From: Paraburkholderia nodosa
GTDB lineage: Bacteria > Pseudomonadota > Gammaproteobacteria > Burkholderiales > Burkholderiaceae
Assembly: GCF_001718195.1 (NCBI RefSeq)
Contig: NZ_MCNV01000036.1
Span: 1-64,000 of the forward strand
Direction of reading: 5' to 3'
DNA: 64,000 nucleotides
Below the pieces are notes generated by a model. That model searched no databases. It had not been told where the DNA came from and saw nothing but the letters and a program-made list of their open reading frames with translations. Position 1 is the first letter of the stretch. Every line of letters starts with the position of its first letter. The position numbers and the translations under genes were made by a program. Below, in pieces: positions 34,011 to 41,517 of this stretch.

Positions 34011-35207
34011 ATGAAACGCGCAGCAATTGTGTCCCCCGTACGAACGCCCGTCGGCACCTTTGGCGGTAGCCTGCGCGGTGTCTCCGTCGAAGAACTCGGC
34101 GCACTCGTTGCGAACGAAACGATCCGGCGAGCGAGACTCGATCCCGCTCGCATCGACGACGTCGTGTTCGCACAATCGTACGCGAGCAGCGAAACGCCCT
34201 GCGTGGGCCGCTGGATCGCGCTGCAGGCGGGCCTGCCCGTCGAAGTGCCGGGCATGCAACTGGACCGCCGCTGCGGCGGCGGCCTGCAGGCGCTCGCCAC
34301 CGCAGCGATGATGGTGCAGACTGGCGCCGCCGACGTGGTGCTGGCCGGCGGCGTGGAAAGCATGAGCAACATCGAGTACTACAGCACGGACATGCGCTGG
34401 GGCGCCCGTTCGGGCTCCGTTCAGTTTCACGACCGTCTCGCACGCGGCCGCGAGCGCTCGCAGCCCGAATCTCGGTTCGGCTATATCTCCGGCATGATCG
34501 AGACGGCGGAAAATCTCGCCACCGACTACGGCATCAGCCGCGAGGCCGCCGATGAATTCGCGCTACGCAGCCATCAGCGCGCGGCGGCGGCGTGGGAGTC
34601 GGGCCGCATGGCCGAAGAAGTCGTTGCGGTCAGTGTGCCCCAGAAGAAGGGCGAGCCGCTCCTTTTCTCCAGGGACGAAGGATTCCGGGAGGACGCCAGC
34701 ATGGAAAGTCTCGGCAAGCTTCGCGCTTTGATGCCGGGCGGCACGGTGACCGCCGGCAACTCCAGCCAGCAGAATGACGCCGCGGCCGCCTGCCTCGTCG
34801 TCGCGGAAGACCGTCTCGAAACGCTCGGGCTCGAACCCATCGCCTGGCTGACCGGCTGGGCCGCCGCTGGCTGCGAGCCGTCACGCATGGGCATCGGCCC
34901 CGTGCCTGCGGTCCAGAAGCTCATGGCGCGCACGGGCCTCTCGCTCGATCAGATGGATCTCGTCGAAGTGAACGAAGCGTTCGCATGCCAGGTGCTGGCA
35001 GTCCTCAAAGGCTGGAACTGGCACGACACCGGCCGGCTCAACGTGAACGGCTCCGGCATATCGCTCGGCCACCCGATTGGCGCAACGGGCGTGCGGATCA
35101 TGACGACGCTCCTGCACGAACTGACGCGTCGAAAGGGGCGTTATGCGCTCGAGACCATGTGCATCGGCGGCGGCCAGGGTATCGCCGCCGTCTTCGAGCG
35201 CGTTTGA
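34011..35207 (+). CDS. Acetyl-CoA C-acyltransferase (thiolase)
   Basis: 398 residues from the ATG at 34011, with AAGGA upstream. Performs the last step of beta-oxidation, cleaving 3-ketoacyl-CoA with CoA. Nucleophilic Cys is in DRRCGGGLQA (about residue 88), slightly changed from the usual NRxCxSGxQ. NEAFA and GHPIGATGVR give the catalytic His region, and CIGGGQG the second Cys. It ends the plus-strand operon that starts at 29593. Confidence 0.95.
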   Translation: MKRAAIVSPVRTPVGTFGGSLRGVSVEELGALVANETIRRARLDPARIDDVVFAQSYASSETPCVGRWIALQAGLPVEVPGMQLDRRCGGGLQALATAAMMVQTGAADVVLAGGVESMSNIEYYSTDMRWGARSGSVQFHDRLARGRERSQPESRFGYISGMIETAENLATDYGISREAADEFALRSHQRAAAAWESGRMAEEVVAVSVPQKKGEPLLFSRDEGFREDASMESLGKLRALMPGGTVTAGNSSQQNDAAAACLVVAEDRLETLGLEPIAWLTGWAAAGCEPSRMGIGPVPAVQKLMARTGLSLDQMDLVEVNEAFACQVLAVLKGWNWHDTGRLNVNGSGISLGHPIGATGVRIMTTLLHELTRRKGRYALETMCIGGGQGIAAVFERV

Positions 35208-35250
35208 CACTGGGCGACGCAGCGCACGGCCTGGTGCCGTGCGCGTGCCC

Positions 35251-35421
35251 TCAGGCCTCCACCTCGACCATCACGAAGTCGGCCCTGGTCGCGCCGCACT
35301 CGGGGCATGCCCAGTCATCCGGGATGTCTTCCCAGCGGGTGCCGGGCGCGATGCCCTCCGCCGGAAGTCCCACTGCTTCGTCGTAGTAAAACCCGCAAAA
35401 AATGCATTGCCACTTTTTCAT
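35251..35421 (-). CDS. Rubredoxin
   Basis: 56 residues, too short for many gene finders. A complete rubredoxin: Cys6 and Cys9 (CIFCG), Cys39 and Cys42 (CPECG) bind one iron, with WxDIPDDWxCP between them, as in AlkG/RubA-type rubredoxins that feed electrons to alkane hydroxylases. It starts 32 nt after the stop of the CYP101-like P450 on the same strand, so they are co-transcribed. Rubredoxin as the electron donor of a bacterial P450 would be unusual. The ferredoxin reductase at 45479 could reduce it. Confidence 0.93.
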   Translation of the reverse strand: MKKWQCIFCGFYYDEAVGLPAEGIAPGTRWEDIPDDWACPECGATRADFVMVEVEA

Positions 35422-35453
35422 GATCGTCTATGAGTCGTTGAGGTGGGGTTGTG

Positions 35454-36656
35454 TCAGGGCGCTACGTCCCAGGCGAGCGGCAGATAAAGCATGCCGTTGA
35501 CCGAGCCCGAGCCGCATCGTGGCTTGTCGCCCTCGCAGATGCGGAAATCGGGAATGCGTTTGAGCCATTCCTGCAGGAACACCTTGATCTCCGTGCGCGC
35601 GAGAAACGAGCCCGGGCAGCGATGCGGTCCGTTGCCGAAAGCCGCGTGCATCACCGGCTTGCGCGTGAGGTCGACGGCAAGCGGGTTGCTGAACTTGCGG
35701 TCGTCGAGGCCGAAAAGAGAGTTCGGCAACTGGATCTGGTCACCCTTTTTGAACTGGACGCCTTTGTATTCCATGTCCTGAGTGATGAGTCGCGCGGTAT
35801 TCGCCACGCCAAAGCGCCGGATCAATTCGTCGACCGACGACACCATCAGTTCCGGATTCTCGATGAGCTGCCGCCGGTGCGCCGGATTCTCGGCGAGGAA
35901 ACGCGCGATGAAACCCATCAACGAGGCGACGGTATCCAGACCGCCGAACAGGACGACGATAAACATCCCGAACATGCGCTCGGGGCTGATCGGCTTGCCA
36001 TCGATCTGCGCGTTGACGATCAGGCTGACCAGATCGCCACCCGCCTGGGCCTTGCGCTTTTCCACCCAGGTGGCGATATAGCCGCCAAGACGGTGCTGGG
36101 ATTCGATGCGTTCGTCGAGATTGCCGCGTACGGCCCACTCCGCCCATTCGAGCAGTTGCTCGCGATCGCTCAACGGAAGGTCTGCGAGACGCAGGAAAAT
36201 CACGATCGGCAGGATCTTCGAAAACTCCGAGACGAACTCGCATTCGCCTCGCGGAGCGATCTTTTCGATCAACTCGATTGCGAGGCTGCGCACGTCGCTC
36301 TCGAGCGACGCGATTGCCTGCGGAAGAAAGGCGGGCGTGATCAGGTTGCGGTACGCAGTGTGCTCAGGCGGGTCGAGTTCGAGCGGCACCAGCCGCGACT
36401 CGTTGAGCGGCGGAATGTTGACGCTTTGATGCGAGAAGCGCGTATGGTCCTTCTGCATCGCCTCGATATCTTCGCCTCGCGTGGCGATCCAGTGGCCGCC
36501 ATAGTAAGGGGACCATACGATGTCGGGCCCCGCGTGCAGCGACTTCCATGCCAGATGAACATCGTCTTGCGCGCCAGGCGGGTTCATATAGTCGAAATCG
36601 ACCACGAGTTCTCGCGGAACATGGTCCGGTACGGTCCAGTCTTTCGTATGATTCAT
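35454..36656 (-). CDS. Cytochrome P450, CYP101-like
   Basis: 400 residues, class I soluble P450. I-helix acid-alcohol pair Asp241-Thr242 in FGGLDTVAS (P450cam has GGLDTV), ExxR at Glu277-Arg280, heme-binding Cys347 in FGNGPHRCPGSFLA. The C-terminal KEWL-like stretch LQEWLKRIPDFRI and the LPLAWDVAP end match P450cam closely in layout. CYP101 enzymes hydroxylate camphor and similar cyclic monoterpenoids using a putidaredoxin system, which is encoded at 45.5-47.1 kb. Divergent from the SDR at 36811, it shares its promoter gap and palindrome. Confidence 0.93.
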   Translation of the reverse strand: MNHTKDWTVPDHVPRELVVDFDYMNPPGAQDDVHLAWKSLHAGPDIVWSPYYGGHWIATRGEDIEAMQKDHTRFSHQSVNIPPLNESRLVPLELDPPEHTAYRNLITPAFLPQAIASLESDVRSLAIELIEKIAPRGECEFVSEFSKILPIVIFLRLADLPLSDREQLLEWAEWAVRGNLDERIESQHRLGGYIATWVEKRKAQAGGDLVSLIVNAQIDGKPISPERMFGMFIVVLFGGLDTVASLMGFIARFLAENPAHRRQLIENPELMVSSVDELIRRFGVANTARLITQDMEYKGVQFKKGDQIQLPNSLFGLDDRKFSNPLAVDLTRKPVMHAAFGNGPHRCPGSFLARTEIKVFLQEWLKRIPDFRICEGDKPRCGSGSVNGMLYLPLAWDVAP

Positions 36657-36735
36657 CTTGCGTCTCCTTTCATTTCGTCGTCTTCGAATGGATGAATCGC
36701 CACACTCCGCGTCAATGGGTCAGCGTTCATATTAT

Positions 36736-36748
36736 GCAACGTCGTTCA
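36736..36748. promoter_or_regulatory. GAAC-N3-GTTC-like operator box (P450/SDR promoters)
   Basis: GCAACGTCGTTCA shares the 11-nt AACGTCGTTCA with the box at 29455-29467. It lies in the 154-bp divergent gap between the P450 (start 36656) and the MFE-type SDR (start 36811). Confidence 0.45.
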
Positions 36749-36810
36749 GTTTTGCTATTATACCGAGGCGAGCTTTTCTACATCAACGCCTGTATCGAAC
36801 GGAGACAAGA

Positions 36811-37716
36811 GTGAGCGATTTCGTCAAGGACAAGGTGGTAGTGGTAACGGGTGCGGGTGCCGGCATCGGGCGCGACTTCGCGCTGCAATTCGCGGCGAAC
36901 GGCGCCAAGGTCGTCGTCAACGACCTCGGTCGTAACGCCGAAACCGGCGAATTCGCCGCACAGCGCGTTGTCGCGGAAATCAAGGAGGCCGGCGGACAAG
37001 CGGTTGCCTCGATGGACAGCGTCGCCGAATGGGATTCGGCGCAGAAGATCGTGCAGGCCGCGCTGGACACGTTCGGCCGCATCGACTGTGTGGTCAACAA
37101 CGCCGGCATCGTGCGCGACCGCATGTTCTTCAACATGAGCCTCGACGAGTGGAAGGCCGTGGTCGACGTCCACCTGAACGGGTCGTTTTTCGTGGCGCGT
37201 GCTGCGGCTCCGCACTTCAAGGCCCAAAACGGCGGCAGCTTCGTTCATATGACCTCCACGTCGGGTCTGATCGGCAATATCGGGCAAGCCAACTACTCGG
37301 CCGCCAAGATGGGTGTCGTCGGTCTGTCGAAGTCCATCGCGCTCGACATGGCCAAATTCAACGTGCGCTCTAACTGCATCGCGCCGTGGGCATGGACTGC
37401 GATGACTGCCTCGATTCCCTCGGAAACGCCCGAGCAAAAGGCACGCGTCGAGATTCTCAAGCGCATGGAATCGCGCAAGATTGCGCCGCTCGCCGTGTAC
37501 CTTGCCTCCGACCAGGCCACCAAGGTTTCGGGGCAGATCTTCGGTGTGCGCGCCAACGAAATCTACTTCTTCAACCAGATCCGCATGATCCGCTCGCTGC
37601 ATCGCGACGGCGGCTGGACGCCCGAAGCGATTGCCGAGCAGGTCATGCCGGCGTTCGAATCGAGCTTCTTCCCGAACGTGCCCTCCATGGCGCTGACGCC
37701 GTGGGATCCGGTGTAA
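36811..37716 (+). CDS. SDR, MFE-2 / 17-beta-HSD type 4-like 3-hydroxyacyl-CoA dehydrogenase
   Basis: 301 residues from a GTG at 36811 with GGAG 9 nt upstream. Motifs: TGAGAGIGRDFALQFA, NNAGIVRDRMF, YSAAK. The distinctive VVVNDLGRN...GEFAAQRVVAEI and ALHF-type layout is that of the dehydrogenase domain of peroxisomal multifunctional enzyme 2 and its bacterial homologues. These oxidise (3R)-hydroxyacyl-CoA, including steroid side-chain intermediates. The C-terminal 60 residues (YFFNQIRMIRSLHRDGGWTP) also match that family. Single-gene transcript ending in a strong hairpin. Confidence 0.9.
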   Translation: MSDFVKDKVVVVTGAGAGIGRDFALQFAANGAKVVVNDLGRNAETGEFAAQRVVAEIKEAGGQAVASMDSVAEWDSAQKIVQAALDTFGRIDCVVNNAGIVRDRMFFNMSLDEWKAVVDVHLNGSFFVARAAAPHFKAQNGGSFVHMTSTSGLIGNIGQANYSAAKMGVVGLSKSIALDMAKFNVRSNCIAPWAWTAMTASIPSETPEQKARVEILKRMESRKIAPLAVYLASDQATKVSGQIFGVRANEIYFFNQIRMIRSLHRDGGWTPEAIAEQVMPAFESSFFPNVPSMALTPWDPV

Positions 37717-37731
37717 ATTCAATCGGACCAT

Positions 37732-37764
37732 GCCCGCGCCACATCATGCGGTGGCGGCGCGGGC
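37732..37764. terminator. GC-rich hairpin between convergent genes
   Basis: GCCCGCGCC (37732-37740) and GGCGCGGGC (37756-37764) are perfect 9-bp arms. Located between the SDR stop (37716) and the CitE-like stop (37780), probably serving both. Confidence 0.65.
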
Positions 37765-37779
37765 GCCCCGCAGTTCTCC

Positions 37780-38610
37780 TTACGCTTCTGCCGAACCGCG
37801 CACGCTTTCGGTCTTTTCGGACAGACCGACTATGCGTCTTGCCTTGAGCAAGACCGGCAAGTCCACCATCCGTCCATCCATGGACACTGCCCCGCCTTCA
37901 GCGCGCTCGTACGCCTCGACGATTCGCCGCGCCTTGGCAATTTCATCTGCGCTCGGGCTGAACGCGGCATTGACCGCTTCAACCTGGCGTGGATGAATGC
38001 ACAGCTTGCCGCCGAAACCCAGCGATCTTGCCTTCGATGAGTCCTCCGCAAGTTGCTGTTCGTCATTGATCGCCACGGTTACGCCATCCACCGGAGACTG
38101 AATTCCGGCTACACGCGAGGCCAGCACGATGCGCGAACGCGCGTGCAGCAACGCGTCCCATGAACCATCGCAATCGAGATCGAGTTCGAAGTCCACCGAG
38201 CCGAAAATGAGCCGCTCGACACCGGGCATGCGCGCCACTTCCAACGCGTTCCAGACGCCCTCGGCGGATTCGATGATCGGCCATATCGGCTTCTGCGTTG
38301 CCGTGGCGACAGCGGACAGCGCTGCCGAATTCTCCGCCTTGGGCAGCACGATGCCATCGATACCGTCGAGCGCTGCAAGCGAGAGGTCATCCTCGAACCA
38401 CTGAGTGCCAGCGCCATTGATGCGCAACAGCACGCGAACAGGCGCAGCCACAAATGTTCGCGCGGCATCGGCAACATGTGCGCGTGCTGACGCCTTATCC
38501 GCGTCAGCGACGGCGTCTTCGAGGTCCACGATCACTGCATCGGCGCCTGCCGCGAGCGCCTTGGCGAATCGCTCGGGTTTGCTCCCAGGCACAAAAAGAA
38601 ACGAACGCAT
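37780..38610 (-). CDS. HpcH/HpaI (CitE-like) CoA-ester lyase
   Basis: 276 residues, CitE size. TIM-barrel family with FVPGSKPERFAKA, VDLEDAVADADK, IIESAEGVWNA and GKLCIHPRQV, including the acidic metal ligands. Family members cleave citramalyl-CoA, malyl-CoA or citryl groups to acetyl-CoA plus an oxoacid. Paired directly with a MaoC-type hydratase (38676), it matches the last two steps of itaconate/mesaconate use: mesaconyl-C4-CoA hydration to citramalyl-CoA, then cleavage to acetyl-CoA and pyruvate. Last gene of the P450-GMC-crotonase operon. Confidence 0.88.
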   Translation of the reverse strand: MRSFLFVPGSKPERFAKALAAGADAVIVDLEDAVADADKASARAHVADAARTFVAAPVRVLLRINGAGTQWFEDDLSLAALDGIDGIVLPKAENSAALSAVATATQKPIWPIIESAEGVWNALEVARMPGVERLIFGSVDFELDLDCDGSWDALLHARSRIVLASRVAGIQSPVDGVTVAINDEQQLAEDSSKARSLGFGGKLCIHPRQVEAVNAAFSPSADEIAKARRIVEAYERAEGGAVSMDGRMVDLPVLLKARRIVGLSEKTESVRGSAEA

Positions 38611-38675
38611 AAAACTCCAGTTCAGAGAACCGGGCCGCGGAAGTTAAAACACGTTGGCGGACCGGATTCAACACA

Positions 38676-39533
38676 TCAGGCGAGCACGGCCGATGCTTCC
38701 ATGCGCAACGACCCATCGCTACCCGAAATCCACAACATCACCTTGCCGGGGTCCGATTCATCCCGCTTCCCGCAGACGTAGAAAGGTGACGTGTCCATCA
38801 CCGGCTTGATCGCGCGGAACGAAAACGATCGCACGCGCGCGCCCGGCAGCTCGGATCTCAGCGAGTCCATAAGTAGCGTGGCGAGCAGAGGGCCGTGCAC
38901 GACGAGCCCCTCATATCCCTCTTCGCCGGTCGCGTATGGCCGATCGTAGTGAATACGATGACCATTCAAGGTGAGCGCCGAATAGCGAAACAGCAGCACG
39001 GGATCGGGAGCGACCTCGCGCGCCCACTGAGCGCTCGCGGGCGCGGCCTGTGGCGCAGCCGGCTTTTCACTCACAGCCGGATGATCGCGATAAACGATAT
39101 CCTGGCGTTCGACGATCGCAACGCCGGCCACGTCGCCAACCTCGTGCTTGACGTTGACGAACACCAGGTCGCCGGTGCGTCCCTGCTTGTGCGCAACGCT
39201 TTCGATGCGCGAAAGACGCGTAATCGCACTGCCCGCCTTCAGCGGCCGCAGAAACTCGAGCTGACTGCCCGCCCACATACGCCGCGGCAAGTCGACAGGC
39301 GGCAGGAAACCTCCACGCTTTGGATGACCGTCCGACCCGACCATCGACTGACGATGAACCGGCAGAAAATAAAGCCAGTGCCACAACGGCGGCAAGTCAT
39401 CGCCCGCCGCAGCAGACGGGTCGTCGCGGTCGAGCATGGCGCCGAGCGCCGCCATCGGCGTGAGAGTGACCTGGTCCCGCACTTCCTCGGTGCGTCCGGT
39501 CCATTGCTGCAAATACGTGATATCCATGACCAT
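38676..39533 (-). CDS. MaoC/FAS1-type hydratase, mesaconyl-C4-CoA hydratase-like
   Basis: 285 residues from the ATG at 39533; GGAG lies 11 nt upstream, and a GTG at 39545 and an ATG at 39527 are alternatives. Two hotdog halves: the N-terminal half (LPPLWHWLYFLP...GFLPPVDLPRRMWAGSQLEF) is typical of 3-methylfumaryl-CoA/itaconyl-CoA hydratases. The C-terminal half has FRYSALTLNGHRIHYDRPYA and VVHGPLLATLL, with the Asp/His hydratase pair. Adjacent CitE-like lyase supports a C5-dicarboxyl-CoA role, as in itaconate degradation. Overlaps or abuts the serine hydrolase stop. Confidence 0.85.
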   Translation of the reverse strand: MVMDITYLQQWTGRTEEVRDQVTLTPMAALGAMLDRDDPSAAAGDDLPPLWHWLYFLPVHRQSMVGSDGHPKRGGFLPPVDLPRRMWAGSQLEFLRPLKAGSAITRLSRIESVAHKQGRTGDLVFVNVKHEVGDVAGVAIVERQDIVYRDHPAVSEKPAAPQAAPASAQWAREVAPDPVLLFRYSALTLNGHRIHYDRPYATGEEGYEGLVVHGPLLATLLMDSLRSELPGARVRSFSFRAIKPVMDTSPFYVCGKRDESDPGKVMLWISGSDGSLRMEASAVLA

Positions 39534-39541
39534 TGCGGTGA

Positions 39542-40708
39542 TCACTCCAGATCGAGCGCTTCACGAATCGCAACAGCAATCGGGAGCAGTGGATCTTCTT
39601 CCGGCGTGGTCGGATTGAACAGCTTGTTGTGGCAGATTGCCACCGCGAGCCCCGTGTCCGGGTCCGCCCAGCCGATCGAATTGCCCTGCCCCGGATGACA
39701 CAATGCGCGCGGCGAACGCGCCGCCGTCACCGGCGGATGATTGCCGCCGAACCAGAAGCCGCCGATCGTGATCGGAATCGGAAAGCCGAACATCACGGGG
39801 TCCGGCTCTTCGCTGTTGGCGCGGGGCGTATTCAGCGTGGCCACGCGTTCCTTCGAAAGGACCCTCACCCCGTCCAGCTCACCACCGCACGCAAGCATCG
39901 CCCAGAAACGCGCTTCACTACGCGCATTGAAGATCCCGCCCACGCCCGCCACCTCGGCGCGCCGTACGTCCGGGCGCTCGAACACATGCGGCGTCAGTGC
40001 GACCTGCTGCGGCATCGAGCGCAAGAACAGCGGCGGCAGGTATTCCGCGGGAACCGGCACCATTGCATCGGTAAGACGAGCAATGCGTGGCTCGACTTCA
40101 TCAGGAATGCCAATCCAGAGATCGTGTATACCGAGCGGCTTCGCAATCTCCTCCTGAACGAAGCGGCCGAGCGAGCGCTTCTTCGGGTCGGCGCGTCGGA
40201 CCAGTTCCCCAACGATCCAGCCGAAGGTCATCGAAAGATAAAGCGTCTTCGTGCCCGGCTCGGCGAGCGGCTCCAGGTTCGCGATGGCGCGCGTCATCCA
40301 TTGCCAATCGCACATCAGTTCCGGCGTCACGCCGTCCGGCATCTGCGGCACGCAGGCGCGGTGAGTCAGCACATCGCGTACCGTCGTCTTGTCTTTCCCG
40401 TGCGCACCGTACTCCGGCCAATAGCGCGCGACCGGCGCGTCGTATTCGATGAGCCCGCGGTCCGCCAGAATGTGCAGCGCGGTTGCCGCGACTGCCTTCG
40501 TCACCGAATAGACGTTGAAGAGCGTATCGCCGTCAACGAGGCGGCCGGTGGCCGGATCGGCCACGCCGCTCCATGCGTCGATCACGAGTTTGCCATTGAG
40601 ATAGGCCGCCACCTGCACGCCGATCTCGCCACCCTCCCGCGTCGCACGGTCGAGCGCCTTTTGAACGATCGCGTTTCGCCCGGTTAATGTTTGCACTGCC
40701 AGGTCCAT
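39542..40708 (-). CDS. Serine hydrolase, beta-lactamase/EstB-type esterase
   Basis: 388 residues from the ATG at 40708, with GGGAG 7 nt upstream. Class C beta-lactamase fold: SxxK nucleophile Ser68-Val-Thr-Lys71 in FNVYSVTKAV, the tyrosine motif region YLSMTFGW, and C-terminal CHPGQGNS in place of KTG. Such bacterial members are usually esterases (EstB) or lactonases, not antibiotic-resistance enzymes. In this operon a lactone or ester produced during ring cleavage is a plausible substrate. No signal peptide, so cytoplasmic. Confidence 0.88.
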   Translation of the reverse strand: MDLAVQTLTGRNAIVQKALDRATREGGEIGVQVAAYLNGKLVIDAWSGVADPATGRLVDGDTLFNVYSVTKAVAATALHILADRGLIEYDAPVARYWPEYGAHGKDKTTVRDVLTHRACVPQMPDGVTPELMCDWQWMTRAIANLEPLAEPGTKTLYLSMTFGWIVGELVRRADPKKRSLGRFVQEEIAKPLGIHDLWIGIPDEVEPRIARLTDAMVPVPAEYLPPLFLRSMPQQVALTPHVFERPDVRRAEVAGVGGIFNARSEARFWAMLACGGELDGVRVLSKERVATLNTPRANSEEPDPVMFGFPIPITIGGFWFGGNHPPVTAARSPRALCHPGQGNSIGWADPDTGLAVAICHNKLFNPTTPEEDPLLPIAVAIREALDLE

Positions 40709-40746
40709 ATCGTGTCTCCCATTCGTGAACATGTCGCTTTGACGGG

Positions 40747-41517
40747 CTAGGTCTTGCCAGACTGCGCGGCAATACCGGCGAGCCCTTCGAGCGCGAGTCC
40801 GTAGCCCAGTTCGTCGGCCATGCGGCGCTTGAACGGCTGAGCAAAGACCGCGCGGGTATAGCGCAGGGTTTCGATCGGCTTCGCCGCGAGGCTGCGGGCG
40901 ATCTCCCAGGCGCGATCGAGCAGCGCTTCCTGCGTGACGACTTCGCCGACCACGCCAAGCTCCCACGCGCGTTGCGCCGTCATGCGCTCGCCGGTGAGCA
41001 GAAAGTGGCGTGCGCGGTTATGGCCGACCAACATCGGCCAGACGATCTGCACACCATCCGCCGGCACGACGCCGTGAACGAAGTGCGCCTGATCCGAGAT
41101 TTCAGCGTGACTGGACGCGAGCACGATATCGGACAGCACGAGCAACTCGGCGTGAATGAGCGCCGGGCCGTTGATCGCGCCGATAACGGGAACCGGAATG
41201 TCCAGCAGTTCCATGAGCAAGTCCTGCCCCTCGCGCTGAAGGCGCGGCCAGATTTGCGCAAGCGGTTCCGCCGGCAGCTCGGCGTAGTTCATGGCGTCGC
41301 AGAACGCATCGCCGGTGCCCGTCAGGATCACTACGCGATTTTCGAGGTCGCGTGCAATCTGATAGAACGCCTCGCCCAGCTGACCGTGAATGCTGCCGTC
41401 GAGCGCGCCCCACTTGAGCGGGCCGCCATCCGTGTGCAGGCGTACCAGAAGAACGCCATCGCGCCGCTCGAATTCGATGTTCGCAAAGCGCTTGCCGTAG
41501 TCCTCGAGGTGGCTCAT
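40747..41517 (-). CDS. 6-oxocamphor hydrolase-like crotonase (beta-diketone hydrolase)
   Basis: 256 residues. The start overlaps the GMC stop by 4 nt (ATGA). It belongs to the crotonase fold but has the active site of 6-oxocamphor hydrolase, which splits a C-C bond in cyclic beta-diketones by retro-Claisen hydrolysis. His122 (LIHAELLVLSDIV), His145 (QAHFVHGVVPADG), Asp154 and Glu244 are all present, at the very residue numbers known for the Rhodococcus enzyme, and Trp36 may match its Trp40. Flanking motifs ENRVVILTGTGDAFC, VWPMLVG, RHFLLTGERM also match. The usual hydratase Glu pair is absent. Neighbouring P450, GMC and esterase genes fit a ring hydroxylation, oxidation and ring-opening sequence. 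Confidence 0.9.
   Translation of the reverse strand: MSHLEDYGKRFANIEFERRDGVLLVRLHTDGGPLKWGALDGSIHGQLGEAFYQIARDLENRVVILTGTGDAFCDAMNYAELPAEPLAQIWPRLQREGQDLLMELLDIPVPVIGAINGPALIHAELLVLSDIVLASSHAEISDQAHFVHGVVPADGVQIVWPMLVGHNRARHFLLTGERMTAQRAWELGVVGEVVTQEALLDRAWEIARSLAAKPIETLRYTRAVFAQPFKRRMADELGYGLALEGLAGIAAQSGKT

Noticed and set aside
35451..36695. 414-codon plus-strand open frame
   Set aside because: Antisense shadow of the CYP101-like P450.
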